This document shows, piece by piece, positions 1-8,713 of a stretch of DNA of 64,000 nt. Origin of the DNA: Marinifilaceae bacterium (GTDB taxonomy: Bacteria; Bacteroidota; Bacteroidia; Bacteroidales; Marinifilaceae). The first letter of the stretch is position 1. Each line of letters opens with the position of its first letter. The stretch is from NCBI GenBank assembly GCA_025210485.1, contig JAOARN010000020.1, positions 1-64,000 on the forward strand, written 5' to 3'. The position numbers were made by a program, and so were the translations under genes. The notes under the pieces are model-generated. The model was not told where the DNA came from. It was given only the letters and a program-made list of their open reading frames with translations, and ran no database searches.

Positions 1-999
1 AAGACTGAAAACCCATACGATAAATCATAATCTTAAACAACTCATAAAAACATTAAAGCAAATGCAATTATTTTTTACCTAGTTCGCATATTAATAAAAA
101 CACAGGCAAACAAACCTGCAATAAAGTTAAAAACAAACTAAACTTACAAATACTGATTAGAATTTGAAATGGGAAATCAGTAGCCGAATTATTACTCCAA
201 AATGTCACCGTTTATGGTTGGTAAATAGAACTCATTCAAATCGACACATATACTAAATTGATATAAAGATATTTACATAAATACATCCTCAATCATCAAA
301 TCAATTAATTATGTATAATCAACCAACGGCCCAACCACACAAAATACTGATTACCGGAACAATGCCTAAAACTACACTAAAACATAAGATTATCATAACA
401 TTAAATTTCTTCACCAACCACAAACGAGAACATTTCAAAACATCTATTAAAAAAAGGAATTGGAAAGACTAAACAAGATTACATTTCAAAATACCGATCA
501 TAATTCCAAACTACATGTAAGAATAAAATATCCATAAATAAGCAATACGTTTTACGTATAACGCAAAAAAAATCCTCTCTTATAATAAATGCAGGAAAAC
601 ACTACAATTATTGAAAATTTACTAGACAAATAGGTGTACAAGTCTGAGTTTAACAACAAGCAAAAAAAGTATTTTGAGATAAAAAACAATACAAATCGAC
701 CTATCGTTAATCATATTAGTTCCTGTTGTGTATTTTATTAAAAAAACAACTCAAATATACTAATGCCGGCAAAACAACTTAAAGACAAGTTAAGGCATTG
801 TCTACCAATAGATAACAACAAGAAAAATAAAATTTCAAATACTCTAAGAATCAAAATATTAGCATACATGATGATAAAACAAAGAACAATTGCCAAAAAA
901 CATATAAATAAAGCTAAAAATTAATTTGTATATAAATTATTATTTGCAAATTTGCCCTTTAGTTATGCAATGTTTAAATAAATGTAAAAACATTAAAAA
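1..999. other. Long non-coding stretch upstream of serC
   Basis: No open reading frame of useful length is seen on either strand over almost 1 kb, and no tRNA or rRNA is recognisable. The DNA is very AT-rich. Only the last 80 bases look functional, as the serC promoter region. A diverged pseudogene or small RNA cannot be excluded by eye. Confidence 0.5.
925..954 (+). promoter_or_regulatory. Candidate serC promoter
   Basis: A TTTG at 925-928 is followed after 18 bases by CAAATTTG at 947-954. This is one base off the Bacteroidota -7 consensus TAnnTTTG with correct -33 spacing. The start point would be near 961, giving a leader of about 40 bases before the serC ATG. Confidence 0.4.
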
Positions 1000-2073
1000 A
1001 TGAAAGTTCACAATTTTTCTGCAGGACCATCGGTTTTGCCACAATTTACTATAGAAGAAACAGCTAAAGCTGTTAAGAATTTTGCAGGTACAGGTTTATC
1101 TGTAATGGAAGTTTCTCACCGTGGAAAAGAATTCGTAGCGGTAATGGATGAAGCACAGGCAATGTTTAAAGAATTATTAAACATTCCTGAAGGATATTCA
1201 GTATTATTCCTTGGTGGTGGTGCAAGTACACAATTTTTAATGGTTGCCTATAACTTATTAAATAAAAAAGCTGCTTACCTTAACACTGGTGCATGGGCAA
1301 ACAAAGCTCAAAAAGAAGCTAAATTATTTGGAGAGGTAGTTGAAGTTGCGTCTTCAAAAGAAGCTGTTTACAACTATATTCCAAAAGATTATGAAGTTCC
1401 AGCTGATGCAGATTACTTCCACATCACTACTAACAACACTATCTACGGTACAGAAATCAAGCATGATATGGATTGTAATGTACCATTAGTTGCAGACATG
1501 TCTTCAGATATTTTCTCTCGTCCTGTTGATATTTCTAAATATGCATTAATTTATGGTGGTGCACAAAAAAACCTAGCTCCTGCTGGTGTTACTTTTGTTA
1601 TCGTAAAAGATGAAATTTTAGGACAAGTAGAAAGAGAAATTCCTACTATGTTAAACTATAGAACTCATATCGACAAAGATTCTATGTTCAACACTCCTCC
1701 TGTACTACCTGTATTTGCTGCACTACAAACTTTAAAATGGATTAAAGAGCAAGGTGGTCTTGAGGCAATGCAAAAAATGAACGAAGAAAAAGCTGCAATT
1801 CTTTACAATGAGATTGACAGAAACCCATTATTCAAAGGAACTGTTGTAAACGAAGAAGATCGTTCATTAATGAATATCTGTTTCGTAATGAATGACGAAT
1901 ACAAAGAATTAGAAAAAGAATTCTTCGATTTCGCAACTTCAAAAGGAATGTCAGGAATTAAAGGTCACCGTTCAGTTGGTGGTTTCCGTGCATCTACTTA
2001 CAATGCTCTTCCAAAAGAATCAGTACAAGCATTAGCTGACTGCATGAAAGAGTTTGAAGCAATGAAAAAATAA
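1000..2073 (+). CDS. serC: Phosphoserine aminotransferase SerC
   Basis: A 357-residue PLP-dependent class V aminotransferase. It converts 3-phosphohydroxypyruvate plus glutamate to O-phosphoserine plus 2-oxoglutarate in cytosolic serine synthesis, and also serves pyridoxal phosphate synthesis. The family-specific FSAGPS is at residues 6-11, the phosphate-binding GGGAS at 72-76, DMSSD at 166-170, and the PLP lysine is K190 in [11 protein letters not shown]. Length is normal and the protein starts with the usual [10 protein letters not shown]. It is followed 180 bases downstream by serA and then by a DUF1015 gene, a familiar Bacteroidota arrangement. An 11-bp inverted repeat lies between serC and serA. 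Confidence 0.97.
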   Translation: MKVHNFSAGPSVLPQFTIEETAKAVKNFAGTGLSVMEVSHRGKEFVAVMDEAQAMFKELLNIPEGYSVLFLGGGASTQFLMVAYNLLNKKAAYLNTGAWANKAQKEAKLFGEVVEVASSKEAVYNYIPKDYEVPADADYFHITTNNTIYGTEIKHDMDCNVPLVADMSSDIFSRPVDISKYALIYGGAQKNLAPAGVTFVIVKDEILGQVEREIPTMLNYRTHIDKDSMFNTPPVLPVFAALQTLKWIKEQGGLEAMQKMNEEKAAILYNEIDRNPLFKGTVVNEEDRSLMNICFVMNDEYKELEKEFFDFATSKGMSGIKGHRSVGGFRASTYNALPKESVQALADCMKEFEAMKK

Positions 2074-2100
2074 TCTTAATCGATTATTACTTTAATTACA

Positions 2101-2146
2101 AATTGAAGATTTCAAACTAGTCTTTACTATTATGTAATCTTCAATT
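2101..2146 (+). other. Hairpin between serC and serA
   Basis: AATTGAAGATT at 2101-2111 is mirrored exactly by AATCTTCAATT at 2136-2146 across a 24-base loop. No T-run follows, so a strong intrinsic terminator is unlikely. It may be an mRNA processing or partial attenuation structure that tunes serC against serA. Confidence 0.4.
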
Positions 2147-2253
2147 AGTAATTTATTAATTAGTCATTTAAGCATGAGGAACGACTAAAGTAATTATATT
2201 ACTTCGATTTGGCTAGCAATGACATTTTATTTTAATATATAAAAAGCAATAAA

Positions 2254-3174
2254 ATGACAAAAGTTTTAATTGCAACCGAAAAGCCTTTTGCTCCTGCTGC
2301 TGTGAACGGAATTCGCGAAGTAGTTGAAGGCGCTGGTTACGAATTAGCATTATTAGAATCATATTCAGACAAGTCTGAATTAATTAATGCTGTAGCAGAT
2401 GTTGACGCAATGATTATTCGTTCAGATAAAGCTACTAAAGAAGTTATCGATGCCGCGAAAAACCTTAAAGTAATTGTACGTGCAGGTGCAGGATATGATA
2501 ACATCGACCTTGAAGCTTGTACTGCCAACGGTGTAGTTGCTATGAACACTCCAGGACAAAACTCAAACGCTGTAGCTGAGTTAGCTCTAGGAATGATGGT
2601 TTTCCTTGCTCGTAAAGGTTACAACGGAAAAGCAGGTGTAGAACTTAAAGGTAAAAAAATCGGTATTCATGCTTATGGTAATGTTGGTAAATATGTTGCA
2701 AACATTGCTAAAGGATTTGGAATGGAAGTATTAGCTTTCGACCCATTTGTTAAGAAAGAGGATATTGAAAAAGATGGTGTTAAAGCTATTGACACTGTAG
2801 AGGAATTATATAGCCAATGTAATTACATTTCATTGCATATTCCAGCTAACGACAAAACTAAAAAATCAATTAATTTCGATTTATTAAATCGCATGCCAGA
2901 AGGTGGTATTCTTGTAAATACTGCTAGAAAAGAAGTTATCGACGAAGAAGGTATGTTGAAATTAATGGAAGAAAGAAAAGATTTTGGCTATATCTCTGAT
3001 ATCGCTCCTGATTGCAAAGACGAATTCGAAGCAAAATATGACGGAAGATTCTTCTTCACTCCTAAAAAAATGGGTGCTCAAACTGCAGAAGCTAATATTA
3101 ATGCTGGTATTGCAGGTGCAAACCAAATTGTTAACTACATTAACAACGGAGATACTACTTTTAAAGTAAACTAA
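2254..3174 (+). CDS. serA: D-3-phosphoglycerate dehydrogenase, short ACT-less form
   Basis: A 306-residue NAD-dependent 2-hydroxyacid dehydrogenase that oxidises 3-phosphoglycerate to 3-phosphohydroxypyruvate, the first step of serine synthesis. An N-terminal substrate-binding segment contains RAGAGYDNID (about 76-85) and NTPGQNSNAVAEL. The Rossmann motif reads HAYGNVG, so the first Gly of GxGxxG is replaced by Ala, as I recall from Bacteroides SerA. The chain ends after the catalytic core, so the ACT or ASB domains used for serine feedback in E. coli or Mycobacterium SerA are absent. It sits between serC and the DUF1015 gene, which supports a biosynthetic role. Confidence 0.94.
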   Translation: MTKVLIATEKPFAPAAVNGIREVVEGAGYELALLESYSDKSELINAVADVDAMIIRSDKATKEVIDAAKNLKVIVRAGAGYDNIDLEACTANGVVAMNTPGQNSNAVAELALGMMVFLARKGYNGKAGVELKGKKIGIHAYGNVGKYVANIAKGFGMEVLAFDPFVKKEDIEKDGVKAIDTVEELYSQCNYISLHIPANDKTKKSINFDLLNRMPEGGILVNTARKEVIDEEGMLKLMEERKDFGYISDIAPDCKDEFEAKYDGRFFFTPKKMGAQTAEANINAGIAGANQIVNYINNGDTTFKVN

Positions 3175-3225
3175 TCATAAGCTTACTTTAATACCAAAAT
3201 ATTGAAATATTATTATTATTAATTT

Positions 3226-3256
3226 GTTGAATATTAGCGATAATATTCAACTTTTT
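3226..3256 (+). terminator. Hairpin with T-run between serA and DUF1015
   Basis: GTTGAATATTA (3226-3236), loop GCGA, TAATATTCAAC (3241-3251), then TTTTT form a perfect 11-bp stem with a U-tract. It lies only 17 bases before the next start codon, so it probably acts as a partial terminator that lowers expression of the DUF1015 gene. Confidence 0.65.
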
Positions 3257-3272
3257 AACAAAATATATAAAC

Positions 3273-4529
3273 ATGGCTATAGTAAAACCATTTAAAGGAT
3301 TACGTCCTCCAAAGGAAATCGCTAAAGACCTTTCTTCATTACCATATGATGTGATGAACAGCGAAGAAGCTGCTAAAATGGCAGAAGGAAAAGATTGTTC
3401 TTTGTTAAGAATAACTCGTGCAGAAATAGAATGTGAAGCTGGAATCGATGTACACTCAGATACAGTTTATAACAAAGCTGTTGAGAATTTCAAAAAATTC
3501 CAAGAAAAAGGATGGTTAGTGAAAGAAGATGTAGCTAAATTCTACATCTACGCTCAAACAATGGAAGGTCGTACTCAATACGGTATCGTTGGTTGTGCTG
3601 CTTGCGAAGACTACAAAACTGGTGTTATCAAAAAACATGAGTTAACTCGTCCTGAAAAAGAAGATGACCGTATGGTATTAACTCGCGCTGCTAAAGCTAA
3701 TATCGAGCCTGTATTCTTCTCATATAAAGCTGTTCCAGAAATCGATGCTATTGTTGAAAACATCGTTAAAAACCAAGAACCTGAGTACGATTTCGTAATG
3801 GAAGATGACGGTTTTGGTCACACTTTCTGGGTTGTGGAAGATGCTGAAACTAACAAGCAAATTGAAGAATTATTTGCTTCTAAAGTTCCTGCAACTTACG
3901 TAGCTGATGGTCACCATAGAACTGCTGCTGCAGGTAGAATTGGGGATGAATTTGCTGGTCAAAATGCAAACCACTCTGGTAACGAAGAGTACAACTATTT
4001 CATGGCTGTTCACTTCCCAGATGATCAATTACATATTATCGATTACAACCGTGTAGTTAAAGACCTTAATGGTTTATCTAAAGAGGAGTTAATCGCTAAA
4101 TTAGAAGAAAACTTTGATGTAAAAGAAGAAGGTGCTGAGATTTTCAAACCATCTAAATTACACCAATTCTCTATGTATGTGGATGGAAAATGGTACTCAA
4201 TGAATGCTAAAGAAGGTACTTATGATGATAATGATCCTATCGGTGTACTTGATGTGACTATCCTTTCAAATTTAGTACTAGACAACATCTTAGGTATCAA
4301 AGATCTTAGAACTGATAAGAGAATTGACTTCGTAGGTGGTATTCGTGGATTAGGAGAATTATCAAAAAGAGTTGATTCTGGCGAAATGGCAGTTGCATTT
4401 GCTCTTTACCCAGTATCTATGCAACAATTAATTGATATCGCAGATACAGGTAATATCATGCCTCCTAAAACTACTTGGTTCGAACCTAAACTACGTTCTG
4501 GATTATTTATCCACGACTTGGAAGACTAA
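3273..4529 (+). CDS. DUF1015 family protein, candidate serine kinase
   Basis: A 418-residue cytosolic protein of the DUF1015 family. Recognisable blocks are LPYDVM near residue 24, KKHELTRPEKEDDR at 120-133 and VADGHHRTAAAG at 210-221. The DGHHR block resembles the nucleotide-binding motif of ParB/sulfiredoxin-fold proteins. That fold includes the free-serine kinases SerK and SbnI, which make O-phosphoserine from serine. Placement after serC and serA, with no serB phosphatase in the window, makes a phosphoserine-related role attractive, but this is inference. It shares the strand and probably the transcript of serA, with a hairpin between them. The family assignment is firm; the function is not. 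Confidence 0.85.
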   Translation: MAIVKPFKGLRPPKEIAKDLSSLPYDVMNSEEAAKMAEGKDCSLLRITRAEIECEAGIDVHSDTVYNKAVENFKKFQEKGWLVKEDVAKFYIYAQTMEGRTQYGIVGCAACEDYKTGVIKKHELTRPEKEDDRMVLTRAAKANIEPVFFSYKAVPEIDAIVENIVKNQEPEYDFVMEDDGFGHTFWVVEDAETNKQIEELFASKVPATYVADGHHRTAAAGRIGDEFAGQNANHSGNEEYNYFMAVHFPDDQLHIIDYNRVVKDLNGLSKEELIAKLEENFDVKEEGAEIFKPSKLHQFSMYVDGKWYSMNAKEGTYDDNDPIGVLDVTILSNLVLDNILGIKDLRTDKRIDFVGGIRGLGELSKRVDSGEMAVAFALYPVSMQQLIDIADTGNIMPPKTTWFEPKLRSGLFIHDLED

Positions 4530-4582
4530 AAAGTTTCTAGCTTTATCGAAAACATTGTTTTCAGTAAAAATGATATATTTAA

Positions 4583-4620
4583 GAATCCCATTCCAATTAT
4601 TTTGGTTTGGGATTTTTTTA
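4583..4620 (+). terminator. Terminator after the serine cluster
   Basis: AATCCCATTCCAA (4584-4596) pairs with TTGGTTTGGGATT (4602-4614), with two internal mismatches, and is followed by a run of T. It lies 55 bases after the DUF1015 stop codon. Confidence 0.7.
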
Positions 4621-4948
4621 TATGCGTCAATATGGAAAAGCTTAGGTAAAATGCTTATTTTTCAAATTTTAACCCACCTGTTTCACTGCTATCAACACGC
4701 TAAAATATTAATATATATTACCTTATTTTGTTGATAATTTTGTATATTTAATAGTATATCCATTCTAGGAATTAGTTCGATATCTTGTAATAGTAATCTA
4801 CCGCTACTGATACAATTCAACAGTGGTATTTATTGAAGGAAAATAAAATCTAGTTGAATAACAAAGTCTAGAAAAATTAACAAATAGTCAACATTATAAA
4901 GTTTGATAATTTCACTAGCGTCATAAGAATATAAAATTGATATAAATT
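4621..4948. other. Non-coding gap before lipoprotein gene
   Basis: About 330 bases without a credible gene. The only overlapping reading frame is out of frame with the DUF1015 gene and has no family resemblance. The gap should hold the promoter of the downstream lipoprotein gene, but no clear -33/-7 pair was seen. Confidence 0.4.
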
Positions 4949-5818
4949 ATGAAAAATTTTAAAATCTTACTCGCACTATCTGTTTTGGGAATCATCTCCT
5001 GTAATGATAAAACTGATGAGCCTTCAATTACTCAGGAAATTATAAAAACAGGTATATTTATAGATAGTCCAGTTGCTAATATTGGATACAAAACCGAAAC
5101 CCAATCAGGAGTTACTAATACTCTTGGTGAATATAAATATATTGATAACGAAACCATAACATTTTTTATCGGTAGCTTAAAATTACCATCCACAAATGCT
5201 ACAGGTAGATTAAGCCCTGCAGATTTAAGCAATAGTGATGATATTAGCAATAGAAGCGTAGTAAATATAGCGCGTCTGTTACAAACTTTAGATGAAGATG
5301 GTGATCCGACAAATGGAATCACAATTACTGAGGCAGCGAAAAATATTGCTAATGAATATACAACTGGTCTTGAAGATTTTGTATTTGACATACCTAAAGA
5401 AGATTTTAGTAAAGATCCGATTATTAATGAAATTATTAAAAATGGAGGGCAAAACACAGCACTTTCAAATTTAGTAAGTGAAACCGACGCAATCAATCAT
5501 TTACAATCCACCCTAGATAACTTAAGCTTTGATGCCTCTAATCTTTCTGGATTATATGAATTAACATTTAGCTTTGAAACTGGTATTCATAAATACACTT
5601 TTAATACTAGCGACAATACCGTAAATATTATCTACTCCGATGGCACAAATGATATTGAGAATTGGACAGTAGACAATTTAGGAAAACTACGAATTACTGG
5701 TAGTGTCGATGATACTTTTATGATACTTTCAGGCACTCAAAATAATGGAAAATTAAGTGTTATTCTTTCTGACGAAGATGGCATAAAAACTGGAACAGGA
5801 ACCATTAAGAAGATGTAA
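4949..5818 (+). CDS. Secreted lipoprotein of unknown function
   Basis: A 289-residue lipoprotein with a short hydrophobic leader and the lipobox GIISC, so C19 is the predicted lipidated residue. Residues of about 37-115 contain DSPVANIGYKT, NTLGEYKY and NIARLLQTLDEDGDPTNGI. This pattern recurs in lipoproteins of marine bacteria, often as DSPVxGLxY, GEFxY and NIARLLQTLDxDG. A short C-terminal beta-rich part (about 190-289) follows. No catalytic motif is visible. It stands alone between a terminator and a 600-base gap, so context gives no function. An extracytoplasmic binding or structural role is a guess. Confidence 0.8.
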   Translation: MKNFKILLALSVLGIISCNDKTDEPSITQEIIKTGIFIDSPVANIGYKTETQSGVTNTLGEYKYIDNETITFFIGSLKLPSTNATGRLSPADLSNSDDISNRSVVNIARLLQTLDEDGDPTNGITITEAAKNIANEYTTGLEDFVFDIPKEDFSKDPIINEIIKNGGQNTALSNLVSETDAINHLQSTLDNLSFDASNLSGLYELTFSFETGIHKYTFNTSDNTVNIIYSDGTNDIENWTVDNLGKLRITGSVDDTFMILSGTQNNGKLSVILSDEDGIKTGTGTIKKM

Positions 5819-6425
5819 AAATATCATCATAATGATATGGGTTTTGCACTCAAATTGTTTAAAGCATAATCAAATTTTATTAAAGATAAAATACAACTAA
5901 AATAATTACAACAAAAAGTATCTGAAAACTAAAAGACAAGAACTACAAGTCAACAAAACTATATTCGGTTTATACAAATACGGAGTAATACTATTGAATT
6001 TCACCCTGATTTAACTATATATTTAAGTTGTCTTTATAAAGTTTGTGTTGAAAAATTCCTTCATTCACTAAGAAAGAACAGCCTCTATAAAACTGTCGTT
6101 TAAATCAGAAATAAAACTAATTAAATCTTCTGACAGATATGCCTTATAATCCACTATATCATTTATTATATCATTTTTTTACATTCTAAATTTTATTCAC
6201 TAGTAGACATTCTTTTTATGAATTGATACTATTTAAATTTATCAGAATATTTTTATAGTAAAAATAATACATTATTTATCATATTTTTTTATATTTACAG
6301 ATATTCTTATCTCAATCAAAATCATTCGCATTTTGAAAACAAAATTTCATGAACAATATACCTGATAAGTTTAATCTGATTTTAGCATGAATATCTGCAG
6401 AAAACAAATTTAAAAAATATAAAAA
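5819..6425. other. Long gap with a possible gene remnant
   Basis: About 600 bases without an intact gene. On the minus strand, 6178 down to 6068 reads as 36 sense codons with amphipathic, protein-like composition (ends IEAVLS then stop) but has an in-frame stop just upstream. It may be the tail of a decayed gene. Nothing else was recognised. Confidence 0.3.
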
Positions 6426-7748
6426 ATGAAGAAAATATTAGTATTTGCAATGATTTTAATGTGCGTTAATTTTAGTAAAACAAATGCACAAATTAGTATT
6501 AGAAAAAATAATGTAGTCGAAAAACCCATATTCAAACCAAAGCAATTTGATAGTCTAACAAATATAATAATGCAGGAACATCCTGTTGATTACAAAAAAT
6601 ATATTGGATATAAATTGTTTTTTTTACCAAAATCAACAAACTACAAAACAAAATCCGAATTAGAAAACCAAGAAAGGCTTATTGATTTCTTATTCTCAAC
6701 CGATACCATACAGATAGAAAAGAAAGGAAATATTCCATTTGAGGAAACTACAATGGGTAAAATTTATTTAAGATCAAGTCAAAATGGGAATAATAGAAAC
6801 TTTGATATAAAAAAGAAAAATCTAGAAGAAGCAAATAAAGAAAAAACAAACATCTACAAACCACATTTTTATCATTACAAAACAGACAGAACAAACGGTA
6901 AAGTTTATGGGAAAATTGGGACTACTCCAGATAGTGTTTATGGAAAATATTTTACAATTCTTAATATTGAAGGAAAAGATAATTACAATTCTAAAAAATA
7001 TAGGAAATTGGATAATATAGAAATCGAAGATGGTAGAAGTTGGCATTCAATCCTTAAAATAAAATTGAGAAATGAAGAAAATAAAGAAATCCTATATTGG
7101 ACTGTTAGGCAATCTCGACTTAAGGATAGTCCTTTTTTTCTTGTACCATACTTTGAAAAACAAAAAGAGATATACTTAAATAAAAATCTTGTACTCAAAA
7201 ACGCACATAGGACTAATACGAAACTTCAAAACCTAATTGATGTTAATACAGGTGAAAAAATAAATATAAAATATGGTGAGCCTTGGACTTGCTCAGATAT
7301 TAGTTTTATTGAATCAAAAGATTCATTTTATTTGAAATGCTTTTATTTCCTTAAAAAGGGGAATAAAGAAGTTAAAATTCCTTTAGAAAGCGAACTATTC
7401 AGAGATTATTTCATGCTTGAAACTGAATTTAAACAACAAAAGCTTGCAAAACAAAAACTTCAAATCCAAAGACAAAAAGAAGTAGAAGCTAGACGAAAAA
7501 AAGCAGAACAAAAAAGAATAATCTTCAAAAAAGAATGCATTGCTAAATGGGGACAGAAAATGGGAGCTTGTGTAGCTGACGGCAAAGTATTACTAGGTAT
7601 GAATAAAGAAATGTGTATGGCTGCATGGGGCAATCCAATAGATAAATTTAAAACATTAGCAAAAGGCCTAACTATAGAACAATGGGTTTATGGCTGGGGA
7701 ACATTTTTATATTTTGACAATGAAAAATTGACAACCATACAAGAGTAA
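6426..7748 (+). CDS. Secreted protein with BamE/SmpA-like C-terminal tail
   Basis: A 440-residue protein with a clear signal peptide ending near TNAQ (residues 1-21) and no lipobox Cys. The middle is Lys-rich and unfamiliar. A coiled-coil-like stretch of Gln/Lys/Arg-rich sequence (about 340-375) precedes a compact C-terminal segment. That segment reads LGMNKEMCMAAWGNP, then EQWVYGWGTFLYFDN, then LTTIQE. This is the pattern of the small SmpA/OmlA (BamE-like) domain often found at the ends of Bacteroidota envelope proteins. The function is unknown. It is transcribed alone and followed by a large palindrome. Confidence 0.75.
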   Translation: MKKILVFAMILMCVNFSKTNAQISIRKNNVVEKPIFKPKQFDSLTNIIMQEHPVDYKKYIGYKLFFLPKSTNYKTKSELENQERLIDFLFSTDTIQIEKKGNIPFEETTMGKIYLRSSQNGNNRNFDIKKKNLEEANKEKTNIYKPHFYHYKTDRTNGKVYGKIGTTPDSVYGKYFTILNIEGKDNYNSKKYRKLDNIEIEDGRSWHSILKIKLRNEENKEILYWTVRQSRLKDSPFFLVPYFEKQKEIYLNKNLVLKNAHRTNTKLQNLIDVNTGEKINIKYGEPWTCSDISFIESKDSFYLKCFYFLKKGNKEVKIPLESELFRDYFMLETEFKQQKLAKQKLQIQRQKEVEARRKKAEQKRIIFKKECIAKWGQKMGACVADGKVLLGMNKEMCMAAWGNPIDKFKTLAKGLTIEQWVYGWGTFLYFDNEKLTTIQE

Positions 7749-8085
7749 ATATTTATATTGAAACCATTCAATTTAAATAAAGTTTAAAAAGCTTATCCCA
7801 TCCATAGGCCTATGGTGGGACAAGCTTCTCACAGTTCTTTAAAGCACCGTAAAAAGCCATATAGACATCTGATTCTTTTACACTGCTTTATAATAAGTAT
7901 TCTTTGAATTATTTTCTTTAGCTTCTGAATTTCCCATATTATCTTAAATTATTACTCCTTTAAATAACCACAATATAACTATTCAGAAAATAGTTGCAAT
8001 AAAAATAAAATTTATCGCCATCTGAAAAAGTTCTTTTTAATCTTAGCTTATTATATTTGACATCTGATTTGAATAAAAAAGAAGT
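7749..8085. other. Intergenic region with a palindrome and a hutD-side promoter
   Basis: Besides the palindrome at 7789-7827 there is a perfect TAnnTTTG -7 box, TATATTTG at 8052-8059. It would start transcription about 20 bases before the 8086 gene. No -33 TTTG at correct spacing is obvious. No gene is seen. Confidence 0.4.
7789..7827. repeat. Large near-perfect palindrome
   Basis: The sequence starts AAGCTT, continues with TCCCA and CCATAGG, then mirrors as CCTATGG, TGGGA and AAGCTT. About 18 base pairs form with one mismatch, one bulged T and almost no loop. It lacks a following T-run, so it is not a standard terminator. It could be a cruciform, a REP-like element or an mRNA 3' stabiliser for the gene at 6426. 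Confidence 0.6.
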
Positions 8086-8646
8086 ATGAAAATTATAAAA
8101 TATAGTTCAAAAGATTATAAGACTGCAGAATGGTCTGGGGGTAAAACAACAGAAATGTATATATATCCTAAAGGCTCTATATATTCTAAGAGAGACTTTA
8201 AAATCAGAATTAGCAGTGCAAGTGTTGAAGTAGATGAATCTATTTTCACTCCTCTACCCCATATTGACAGAAAACTAATGATTTTGGATGGCTGTATCGA
8301 CATTAGCCATCTAAATCAGTATAACAAGCAACTAAATCAGTACGAAGTTGATAGCTTTAGTGGTAGCTGGCAAACCCGATCTGTTGGAAAATGCATTGAT
8401 TTTAACCTTATGACCCAAGCTATCCACAGCTGTGATATCGAACATGTATTTATTGGTAAAGATAAAGTACATCCATCAAATTATAATAATTGGGACAAAA
8501 TCTATATCTATGTTCATAAAGGTGAAATTGCAATAGAAGATTATACTGGGAATGAAAATAATTTATTTGAAATATCTAACCCAAATAATATTAAAATAAA
8601 GGCTCTAAAAGACGCAAATATAGTTGTATCCTATATTAAGTTATAA
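8086..8646 (+). CDS. HutD/Ves family cupin-like protein
   Basis: A 186-residue protein of the HutD (Ves) family. The N-terminal signature is W-S-G-G-K-T-T-E-M (WSGGKTTEMYIYP) near residues 16-28. It is followed by FKIRISSASVE and a segment around FTPLPHIDRKLMILDG, which matches the conserved F-S-x-F-P-G-x-x-R-x-L-x-x-L-x-G of the family. Members are bicupins sometimes linked to histidine use or to the cold response in E. coli (Ves), but the biochemical role is not settled. No hut genes are nearby and it is monocistronic, with a -7 box just upstream and a bidirectional terminator just downstream. Confidence 0.85.
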   Translation: MKIIKYSSKDYKTAEWSGGKTTEMYIYPKGSIYSKRDFKIRISSASVEVDESIFTPLPHIDRKLMILDGCIDISHLNQYNKQLNQYEVDSFSGSWQTRSVGKCIDFNLMTQAIHSCDIEHVFIGKDKVHPSNYNNWDKIYIYVHKGEIAIEDYTGNENNLFEISNPNNIKIKALKDANIVVSYIKL

Positions 8647-8656
8647 GGGGAAAAAT

Positions 8657-8689
8657 TAAGGCTCATATCTATAATAGATACGAGCCTTA
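8657..8689. terminator. Bidirectional terminator
   Basis: TAAGGCTCATATCTA and TAGATACGAGCCTTA form a stem of about 14 bp around a TAA loop, between convergent genes ending at 8646 and 8714. A-rich and T-containing flanks fit termination from both sides. Confidence 0.7.
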
Positions 8690-8713
8690 TTAATATAAAA
8701 ATTACAAAGGAAA

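Noticed and set aside
4432-4734. 100-codon plus-strand frame
   Set aside because: It overlaps the end of the DUF1015 gene in another frame, crosses that gene's terminator and has no conserved features.
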